Of a DNA stretch of 25,915 nt, positions 7,899 through 15,116 are shown piece after piece (the stretch's first letter is position 1; each line of letters starts with the position of its first letter). The notes beneath the pieces are model-generated. The model saw only the letters and a list, made by a program, of their open reading frames with translations, ran no database searches and was not told the DNA's origin. The translations under genes were made by a program, and so were the position numbers. The DNA comes from an uncultured Eubacteriales bacterium. GTDB lineage: Bacteria > Bacillota > Clostridia > Oscillospirales > Acutalibacteraceae. Location: the NCBI GenBank assembly GCA_900316925.1, contig ONEU01000115.1:1-25915 (forward strand), written 5' to 3'.

Positions 7899-7958
7899 TT
7901 GATTTATCCTAAAAACATGGTATAATAATAGTAATATTTCTTTCAATTGTATCAATTG
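7899..7958 (+). promoter_or_regulatory. Promoter and possible operator of the STAND-like GGDEF gene
   Basis: TTGATT (7899-7904), 16 bp and perfect TATAAT (7921-7926). Downstream, in the leader, CAATTG-TAT-CAATTG (7944-7958) is a symmetric pair that could be an operator. The promoter is well supported; the operator is speculative. Confidence 0.65.
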
Positions 7959-7977
7959 GCGCCCTGGGAGGGATTGT

Positions 7978-10900
7978 ATGGATTTTAAAACCTATGTACA
8001 GAGCGTTGTAGCCTCTTATGTGCAAAAACAGAATAGAAACGTCATCTTTATCAAGCACTATAACACCCTGGATATTACCAAAAAAGAAATTCTTGCCGAT
8101 GTGGATAAAACAGAAAACAAGGTGTTCTTGTACCACGAGTATGCTATGCACGAGATGCACAGCACCTTTGCTCCCTTCCTGCAATGGATCCGCCAGTGCT
8201 ATGACAGCTACTACAAATCTTCCATGACCGTTGAGGAGTTCCTGACAGCTTGTCATGTCTATTCCATGCATATCGAGCCGCTCGCCGGCTTTATCCGGGA
8301 TGACTGCTGCACCAGACGTGAGGATATCCTGCAGTTTGAGATCCAGTTCGAGACCTACCGGATGCTGCAGAATATTATCAGTATGCTCGAATATATCTCC
8401 AAGGAGCACCATCTCATCCTGATCCTCTCAAAATTCCATCTGGCTCCGTACAGCACCATCCGCTTGTTCCGCTTTATCATCGACCAGGCTGTGAATATCC
8501 ATGCCATCCTGATGTACAACGACGAGTTTATCATCGCTGACTATAAAAAGGATGTCTGGGCTGATCTGATGCAGGCCGTGGCCGATCAGGATCTCCAGCT
8601 CGAATGGGGCAGTCTGGACAGCGAAAGAACCATGGATGTGCAGGATGAATTCTGGTTTGACAAGGACCTGAAGGAAGAGTATTTCCAGAAGCTCCAGAAT
8701 ATGTACTACACCTTCTCCCTGCACGATGCTTACTACTACATGAATAATATCCTGAGCCGTATGGATGAGAAGACCATCCGTCTGAAACGGATCGAACAGA
8801 TCCGGCTTACGCTGTTGGCGGCTCTCATTGATATGAACTTCGGACAGGTGGATCACGCTCTGGTACTGTGCGATAAATTGACGGATATGCAGTGCCACCA
8901 TAGCGAGGACCCCATGATCCGCTACCAGTACTACTATACTTATGCCCGCGCCAGAATGATCGTTTTCCAGTCAAAGCCTGTGCAGAAATACTGCGAGGAA
9001 TGTGTGAAGATTGCGGAAGAGATGAACGACAGCTTCCTTGCCTGCAAGGCGGAGATCCTGCTCTGGTCAACCTATTGCGGCATCTGTAAGAATATTTTTG
9101 AGTATGACTTCAACTATGTGGTCGATCCTGCCATTGTCGAGAAGGCAAAGCAGTTCGGCTTTACCAATTTCCTTGCCTATCTCTATGTCTTTGGCTTTGA
9201 AAACGACAACGATACCATTCAGGCTATCGCGGACGGCAAGAAGGAGCCCTATTACTTCAATCTGGGTATCCAGATCGGTACCGAATTAGGCAACGACAAC
9301 TTCCTGCTGAACGCCTACATGAAGAATATCATCCTCTATTCCCGCACGGGTCACCACCGCTTTGTCAGGGAAATGTACGAAAAGCGCCTGGCCGTCCTGT
9401 GCAAACCGAATCCGCTGCGTGAATCGCACATGCTCGCCGGACTGGGCTATAACAGCATCATTCTGGAGGATTTTGAAGAGGCTCACAGCTATCTCCTCAA
9501 GAGCGTCCTCAACCTGGTTGAACTGGAGGAGCCGGATGATGTGATGAACTCCCTGTATAACCTTGCGATGGATCACTTCGTTGCGGAGGATTATGCGGAA
9601 ACCATTGCCATCATTGAGCTGATTATCAAAATGCTCAAGGAGATCAGCTATCATTCCATCAGCGCCTGCAGTACCATCAAGCTGTACAGCATGATTGCCA
9701 TTAGCTGCTACTATCAGAAGGAATATTACAACAGCTATTATTTCCTCAGCAAAATGGAGGTCAACGTGGAGCACATGATTATGGTGCTCCAGGAGGCGAA
9801 TGACGGTGTGTGGGATGAAGACCTGCTGCTGTATCATCTCGTCAAGGGTATGCTGTACAGCTATGAAAATAACTTCGGTCCCTGCCAGGAACAGTTTGAC
9901 TATGTGAAGGAAAAGTCAAAAACCGCCTCCAGTGCGCTGTTCTTTGCCTACCCCATCTACGCCCTGGAACAGGCCACCCTCTATCTCAAGGAGGGAGAGA
10001 AAGAAAAAGCCGATGAAGCCATCCATGACGGCATCCGCTTCTGTGAGAAGGAGGGGCTGTTCCGTAAGAAAAAACAGCTGGAATACTTTGCCGCACACGG
10101 CACCCGTCATCCGGAGCCTATTATCCACATGCACGATGAGCTCCCCCTGACACAGATCCTCCAGCTCGCCCGCCACGCCGGTACGGAAGTCAAGCTGGGC
10201 AGGCGCGAAAAGGACATCAAGTTCCTCACCGTCCTGCAGGAGGCAATCAGCCGTGAGAATATGAACGTGGACGATCTCTACCTCAATACCTCGGCAGTCA
10301 TCAAAAACAGCTACAGCCTGGACGAGATCATCATCCTCCGCCGCAAGGACGGCAAACGTGAGATGATGCATGAGAGCGAAAGAGAACCGCTGTCGGACGA
10401 GGTAATCGACGAGATCTTCGATTTCTTCAAGACCTACAAGCAGGCCTTCCTCTCGAAGCGTGCCGACAAGAATTTCACCCAGTTCACCCCCCTGATGAAG
10501 CCCTTCAACGAAAAGCTGATTATGACGCTCATCGGTATTCCCATCATTGAGGAAGAAGCCGATACGGAGACGGTCTTCCTCAGCTATGTGCGTATCAAGC
10601 GGCGTTCTCTGGGCGGCCGTATACAGCTCAACGGCGACGATCTGATGATCCTCAAGTTTGCGTTCAGCCAGTTCTGTGAAATGATGAGAAGAATCGACAA
10701 CCGCATGATGATTGAGCGCATGAACCAGAAGCTCGAACAGTCCGCGATCACCGATCACCTTACCGGCATTATGAACCGTAACGGCTTCAGCCGACAGGCG
10801 GAGATCATCTGTTCCCAGGGCAACAACCGCAGCAATGTCCTGCTCTATCTCGACCTGGATAACTTCAAATATTACAACGATACCTTCGGTCACGAAGTCG

Positions 10901-11280
10901 GCGACCTGGTACTGGTCACCTTTGCCGAAATCTTCAAGCGTATGACCCAGGGCACAGGTCTTGCGGTCCGCTACGGCGGCGATGAATTTATCATCCTGCT
11001 CTATGACAAGACCGAGGACGAGGGTGTCGATTTCGCAGAACGTATCTATCGTGAGATCGAGGACGGTTTTGTGGACCGCATCAGCCAGAAGCTCAACATG
11101 GAGATTCATATCCCGGACAACAAGAAAATCTCCTGCTCTATCGGTATTGCAGGCTTCCGGGGCGGCTCCAAAGAAGAACTGGAGCTTGCACTGAATCATG
11201 CGGACCAGACACTCTATTATGTCAAGCGGAACGGCAAATCTCACTATAAGCTCTATAATCCCGAGGACATTTCCAAATAG
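7978..11280 (+). CDS. Diguanylate cyclase with degenerate STAND-ATPase-like and TPR-like sensor region
   Basis: A large 1100-residue soluble protein ending in a GGDEF domain, which makes c-di-GMP from two GTP. The GGDEF domain (about 920-1090) has DHLTGIMNRNGF and an intact GGDEF at 1000-1004, preceded by RY. No RxxD product-inhibition site is present at the usual position (it reads QGTG). Residues about 1-200 resemble the AAA/STAND region of MalT-like regulators, with a Walker B-like hydrophobic strand at 145-151 and the downstream helix. The Walker B acidic pair is replaced (LILSKFHL) and no Walker A is present. Residues about 230-720 are helical pairs like TPR repeats. Residues about 740-905 look GAF-like. 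No signal peptide or membrane segment is seen. The ATG at 7978 follows GGGAGG. The C-terminal call is firm; the N-terminal relationship is inferred. Confidence 0.88.
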   Translation: MDFKTYVQSVVASYVQKQNRNVIFIKHYNTLDITKKEILADVDKTENKVFLYHEYAMHEMHSTFAPFLQWIRQCYDSYYKSSMTVEEFLTACHVYSMHIEPLAGFIRDDCCTRREDILQFEIQFETYRMLQNIISMLEYISKEHHLILILSKFHLAPYSTIRLFRFIIDQAVNIHAILMYNDEFIIADYKKDVWADLMQAVADQDLQLEWGSLDSERTMDVQDEFWFDKDLKEEYFQKLQNMYYTFSLHDAYYYMNNILSRMDEKTIRLKRIEQIRLTLLAALIDMNFGQVDHALVLCDKLTDMQCHHSEDPMIRYQYYYTYARARMIVFQSKPVQKYCEECVKIAEEMNDSFLACKAEILLWSTYCGICKNIFEYDFNYVVDPAIVEKAKQFGFTNFLAYLYVFGFENDNDTIQAIADGKKEPYYFNLGIQIGTELGNDNFLLNAYMKNIILYSRTGHHRFVREMYEKRLAVLCKPNPLRESHMLAGLGYNSIILEDFEEAHSYLLKSVLNLVELEEPDDVMNSLYNLAMDHFVAEDYAETIAIIELIIKMLKEISYHSISACSTIKLYSMIAISCYYQKEYYNSYYFLSKMEVNVEHMIMVLQEANDGVWDEDLLLYHLVKGMLYSYENNFGPCQEQFDYVKEKSKTASSALFFAYPIYALEQATLYLKEGEKEKADEAIHDGIRFCEKEGLFRKKKQLEYFAAHGTRHPEPIIHMHDELPLTQILQLARHAGTEVKLGRREKDIKFLTVLQEAISRENMNVDDLYLNTSAVIKNSYSLDEIIILRRKDGKREMMHESEREPLSDEVIDEIFDFFKTYKQAFLSKRADKNFTQFTPLMKPFNEKLIMTLIGIPIIEEEADTETVFLSYVRIKRRSLGGRIQLNGDDLMILKFAFSQFCEMMRRIDNRMMIERMNQKLEQSAITDHLTGIMNRNGFSRQAEIICSQGNNRSNVLLYLDLDNFKYYNDTFGHEVGDLVLVTFAEIFKRMTQGTGLAVRYGGDEFIILLYDKTEDEGVDFAERIYREIEDGFVDRISQKLNMEIHIPDNKKISCSIGIAGFRGGSKEELELALNHADQTLYYVKRNGKSHYKLYNPEDISK

Positions 11281-11290
11281 CCAAAAAATC

Positions 11291-11331
11291 AACTCCATAG
11301 ACCTCCTGTTACGGAAGTCTATGGAGTTTTT
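11291..11331. terminator. Bidirectional intrinsic terminator between convergent genes
   Basis: aactccatagac pairs with gtctatggagtt (12 bp, 14-nt loop), then ttttt on the plus strand. On the minus strand the stem is followed by gattttttgg. It serves the GGDEF gene and the convergent AAA+ protease gene, which ends at 11347. Confidence 0.92.
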
Positions 11332-11346
11332 GTTCCTATGGAAATG

Positions 11347-14300
11347 TTACGAAGGGAGCTGCTTGCAGGTATTGCCGGCTTCCTTCAGCAGCACCATGAT
11401 CTGGGTCTCCGTCAGGTGGTTCTTCACCACAAGCTCCCTGACCAGCAGATTCATTGCCGTATGCTGCTTTTCAAGCTGCTGTGTCACGGTTTTCAGTTCT
11501 CTTTCGAGGATTCCGCTGACCTCCTTCCGGACGAGCTCGTTGCGCACCAGACTCTCCCCTGCCAGACTGATCGGTCCGAAGGTTTCCGACATTCCGAAGG
11601 AACAGATCATCTGATAGGCTATCGAGGTGGCCGCTTCCAGATCGTTGGCGGCACCGGTGGTGAGACCGTCTTCATCACCGTAGTAAAGGATCTCCGCCGC
11701 ACGTCCTGCCAGTGCGATCCTGATCCTGCTGAGCAGATCCTTCCGGGTGTAGTGATGCTTGTCCTCGCTGTCTCCCGTATGGACATAGCCGCCGTAACCG
11801 GCTCTCGGTGTGATGGTGACATACGTCGGCTTCTCTCCTGAAAGCCAGCTCATCACTGTATGTCCTGCCTCATGTCTCGCCGTCCTCACCAGCTCCTGGG
11901 GATCGAGATTGTGCCGCTCGCCGCTGTTGAATGTCTCAAAGGCGTCGTCGAACAGCTCATCGGTGATACTCAGCATTCCTTCCCTGACCGCCATCCGCAG
12001 GGACAGTTCCATCACGTTCTCCAGCTGCGCCAGACTCATGCCGGCGGATCGCACCGCAATATTCTGCAGCATCTGACTGCTCAGACGGAAGGCATGATTC
12101 TTCTGTGTCCGCAGCTCCATATACCGGCGGCGTTCATCCCGGTTCGGCAGATCGACATAGATACGGCTGTCAAACCGTCTGACCAGAGCCGGGTCCAGCC
12201 GCAGTCTGCTGTTCCCGTCAATGCTGTAATTGGTAGCGGCCAGGAGAAATACCGGCTTGGACGGATCGGTATTGAAACCGTCCATTTCGGTGAGCAGCGC
12301 CGTGAGGTTCTCGGCAACGATCCGTGAATGGTCGCTGTCGGAGCGCTCCATGCCAATGGTATCTATCTCGTCGATGAATACGATGGTCGGCGCATATTTC
12401 CGCGCCTTGCGGAACAGCTCGTGAATCATCCGGACACCCTCGCCGACATATTTCCGCATAAAGCTGTTGCCCTCCATGGCGATGAAGGTGACATCCGCTT
12501 CTCCTGCCATTGCCCTGGCAAGCATGGTCTTCCCCGTGCCGGGAGGTCCGTACAGCAGCACCCCCTTCGGCGGGCACAGACCGGTTCCGATATATTTCTT
12601 CGGTGATTTCAGGTAATTCACAAAAAACGACAGTTCCTTCTTCGCTTCCTCCGCCCCGATCACATCCCCGAACCTGGTATCGGGCTTGGACGCATTGCTC
12701 AGGATGTTCTCCGCATCATCCGCATTGATGGCGTTCTCCAGCTCGAAATCAAACAGCCGTATCACCGCCCTGTCCTTCTCGGGCATGAGCTGTGAGGTCT
12801 CAAAGGTCAGCACCTTATTGGTCTTGGCAAGGATATTTACACTGTTCTGCCGCTGGATATCCCTGCAGATATCGAACACAGCCGCCGAGACCTCCGGCAG
12901 GGGCAGATTGCCGTCAATGATATCCCGCACCCCCAGTCTCTGGAAGGAATCTCTCTCCTCCTCGCTGTAATACATGTGGTTGCACTGGATCATATAAAAC
13001 GGAACCCCCGGATAGTTCTCAAGCGCGAACCACAGGAAATCCCTGGCCGGCGACTCCACATCCTCGATATTCAGACAGAAATCCTCCGGACGGCGGTTCC
13101 AGTTGATCCCGAAGCTGGGATCGGCAATAATCAGAGTGACCGTATTCTGTTCAAAGATCCTTTTAGCTTCCTCAATGGTGGTGGCATGATAGAAATCATA
13201 CAGCGAAGTCATGTGGTTCAGCCGGCGGAAGGTCGCCTCATCGGAGAAGATCAGCAGCACCGGCTTGTGATCGGGCACATACAGCTCCCGGATATTCTCC
13301 CGGTCAAGGGGGATATCCACCTGGATATCAATCCGCCGCAGCTCGTTCAGATCTTTATTGATCCTTGGTGAGGTGACGATCCGCAGCAGCTCGAAAACCT
13401 CGTCGCTGATGAAGCTCCTTGCCCGGTTGGTAATGGTCCGGGCATCGGCATTGCCGCCCTCCGCAAACAGCAGTGTGGGATAGAGATTGTCGTCCACGTT
13501 GATCTGCAGGCCCACAAATTCCCGGTAGCCCTTGATCCTGGTGCTGATCTCTTTCTCGATAATGGATTTCAGCACGGCAGCCGTGAGATAGTTGAACATC
13601 ACCACGTTGCCTGCCGAGAACCGTGAGCAGATCTCCGGCGGGAAATACGGCTGCTTCGTAATGGGGTTGATATCGTTCTTCAAGGCGTCCAGAATGACCT
13701 TCCGCGAGATATGCGAAAAATCCTCCCCCTCAAATCCCTCGTACAGCTGTCTGCCGGTATTCGTCGTCATAATGATGATCGCCCGGCTGAAAGAAACCAC
13801 CTTCTTGGTAAAGGTATCCCGCAGTCTGCCTGAATCCAGCATCTGCAGAAACAGCCGGATCGTCACCGGATGGCTCTTCTCCACCTCATCAAACAGGAGC
13901 ACACACTCCGGGTTCTCGTCCACAAATCCCGTCACCAATCCGGGATTCCCGGAGGAATACACCTGGTTGGAGCCTGCAAAGGCCAACGCCGATTCATGGT
14001 CGGCAAATTCACTCATATCAAAGCGCCGGAAGGGCAGCCCCAGGATCTTTGCACCCGTTTCCGCTAAGAAAGTCTTTCCGACACCGGGAGGTCCCGCAAA
14101 CAGGAAGGTTACCGCAGGCTGTTTTTTCTTGGAGAGCAGGATCCTCTTGGAATACGCCTCGAAAAATCCCCGGACAAAGCAGTTGATGGCGTTATCCTGC
14201 CCCACGACCCGCTTTTTCAGCTCGGTATAAAGCAGCTTGGAAGCATAAGTCAGCGATACCATGCCATAACGGGAGGTGCCGATCTCCTTGATGAGTTCAT

Positions 14301-14883
14301 GCACGGCCATCCATGACAGGTCTTCGTCATCCGTCTGTTCCGTGGTGCTCTTTTCCTCCGGGGCATTGTTCAACTCCGGCGTTTCCTGGTTCTGACGTTT
14401 TTTCAGAGCTTCCTGGACACGTTCCTTTTTCTTTTTCAGTTCCAGCCGATAATTTTCTGCGCTGTTCAAAGCGCTCTTGATCGCATCCGACGGTGACGTC
14501 AGCACATAATCCAGTATGGTCTTTTCGTGCAGAAACCTACTGCCGTTTTTTTCCTCAATCTGAAAGATCCGGGCAAAAACAACCGTCGAATAGCTCTTTG
14601 CCTCCTCCGACTCGCCCTTATCCCGAATATAGCTCCAAAGCTTAAAGTACGCCTTCTGCATCACATCCTTTTCGGTGTGAAGGTTCTCTGTCAGCGCCTG
14701 AAAAACGCTGGGATAATTTTCCAGCAGCGATTCATTTTCCATACAGACCTTGATAGTTGCGGCAATGATTTTCTCGATCGTCGGGATTCCGGTTCCCATA
14801 CTCATCACTTCCGGTGCCTTTGTGACGATATATGACAGAATCGAGTCATACTCCAGTTTATTGTCTCCACGGTATCCGTTCAT
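11347..14883 (-). CDS. Soluble ClpB-type AAA+ / receiver-like / FtsH-type AAA+ M41 protease fusion
   Basis: A 1178-residue protein with three recognisable parts. (1) Residues about 222-500 are a ClpB/HSP100 second-ring-type AAA+ module: Walker A GPPGVGKT (264-271), Walker B LLFDE (329-333), sensor TTN (373-375) and a ClpB C-terminal small domain with FPPEICSRF (414-422). (2) Residues about 538-675 resemble a response-regulator receiver, with a strand ending IIAD588. (3) Residues about 735-1170 are a full FtsH core: Walker A GPPGTGKT (779-786), pore segment KYVGEG (811-816), FIDE (836-839), AATN (882-885), zinc motif HEAGH (1004-1008) and third ligand D1081 in TTGAANDLEAAT. FtsH normally starts with two membrane helices; none is seen. 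Residues 1-220 are helical, charged and not recognised. The start ATG 14883 follows GGGAG. The likely role is ATP-driven unfolding and proteolysis of cytoplasmic substrates; targets are unknown. Confidence 0.93.
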   Translation of the reverse strand: MNGYRGDNKLEYDSILSYIVTKAPEVMSMGTGIPTIEKIIAATIKVCMENESLLENYPSVFQALTENLHTEKDVMQKAYFKLWSYIRDKGESEEAKSYSTVVFARIFQIEEKNGSRFLHEKTILDYVLTSPSDAIKSALNSAENYRLELKKKKERVQEALKKRQNQETPELNNAPEEKSTTEQTDDEDLSWMAVHELIKEIGTSRYGMVSLTYASKLLYTELKKRVVGQDNAINCFVRGFFEAYSKRILLSKKKQPAVTFLFAGPPGVGKTFLAETGAKILGLPFRRFDMSEFADHESALAFAGSNQVYSSGNPGLVTGFVDENPECVLLFDEVEKSHPVTIRLFLQMLDSGRLRDTFTKKVVSFSRAIIIMTTNTGRQLYEGFEGEDFSHISRKVILDALKNDINPITKQPYFPPEICSRFSAGNVVMFNYLTAAVLKSIIEKEISTRIKGYREFVGLQINVDDNLYPTLLFAEGGNADARTITNRARSFISDEVFELLRIVTSPRINKDLNELRRIDIQVDIPLDRENIRELYVPDHKPVLLIFSDEATFRRLNHMTSLYDFYHATTIEEAKRIFEQNTVTLIIADPSFGINWNRRPEDFCLNIEDVESPARDFLWFALENYPGVPFYMIQCNHMYYSEEERDSFQRLGVRDIIDGNLPLPEVSAAVFDICRDIQRQNSVNILAKTNKVLTFETSQLMPEKDRAVIRLFDFELENAINADDAENILSNASKPDTRFGDVIGAEEAKKELSFFVNYLKSPKKYIGTGLCPPKGVLLYGPPGTGKTMLARAMAGEADVTFIAMEGNSFMRKYVGEGVRMIHELFRKARKYAPTIVFIDEIDTIGMERSDSDHSRIVAENLTALLTEMDGFNTDPSKPVFLLAATNYSIDGNSRLRLDPALVRRFDSRIYVDLPNRDERRRYMELRTQKNHAFRLSSQMLQNIAVRSAGMSLAQLENVMELSLRMAVREGMLSITDELFDDAFETFNSGERHNLDPQELVRTARHEAGHTVMSWLSGEKPTYVTITPRAGYGGYVHTGDSEDKHHYTRKDLLSRIRIALAGRAAEILYYGDEDGLTTGAANDLEAATSIAYQMICSFGMSETFGPISLAGESLVRNELVRKEVSGILERELKTVTQQLEKQHTAMNLLVRELVVKNHLTETQIMVLLKEAGNTCKQLPS

Positions 14884-14940
14884 TCAGCTTCACTCCCTTA
14901 CTCTTTTCAATGCACATCCTATTCACTTATTCTATCACCA

Positions 14941-14970
14941 ATAATACCCCCCTCCCCTTCTCCCTGTCAA
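14941..14970 (-). promoter_or_regulatory. Promoter of the AAA+ protease fusion gene
   Basis: On the minus strand TTGACA (14965-14970), an 18-bp spacer and TATTAT (14941-14946). A G-rich spacer separates the boxes. The hairpin repeat at 14980-14994 lies 9 bp upstream of the -35. Confidence 0.7.
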
Positions 14971-14979
14971 CCTCCGGCG

Positions 14980-14994
14980 GCGCAGAGCCTGCGC
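14980..14994 (+). repeat. Short hairpin repeat, copy 2
   Basis: gcgcagagcctgcgc, identical to 2537-2551 and in the same plus-strand orientation, with (a/t)cccg following in both. Here it sits just upstream of the AAA+ protease promoter. Confidence 0.55.
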
Positions 14995-15047
14995 TCCCGA
15001 TACGCGCTTGCAGGGTGATGAGAGGGGGATTTCAAGAAAAGAAAGGA

Positions 15048-15079
15048 GGCACGGTTACCCTGAATCGAGTAACCGTGCC
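15048..15079 (-). terminator. Terminator after the metallophosphoesterase gene
   Basis: ggcacggtta pairs with taaccgtgcc (10 bp, 12-nt loop). On the minus strand a T-rich but interrupted tail, tcctttcttttctt, follows, so termination may be incomplete. Confidence 0.75.
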
Positions 15080-15116
15080 CGGTTATTTGAAGATAACAGC
15101 CCTGTTGAGCCGGTGA

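Noticed and set aside
7648..7902. 84-codon hydrophobic plus-strand frame in the AT-rich spacer
   Set aside because: It overlaps the polyphosphate kinase promoter, lacks a ribosome binding site and is low-complexity.
9916..11298. Long 460-codon open frame on the minus strand opposite the GGDEF gene
   Set aside because: It is antisense to a gene with an intact GGDEF motif and has no ribosome binding site or recognisable domain. Such shadows are common opposite GC-biased codons.
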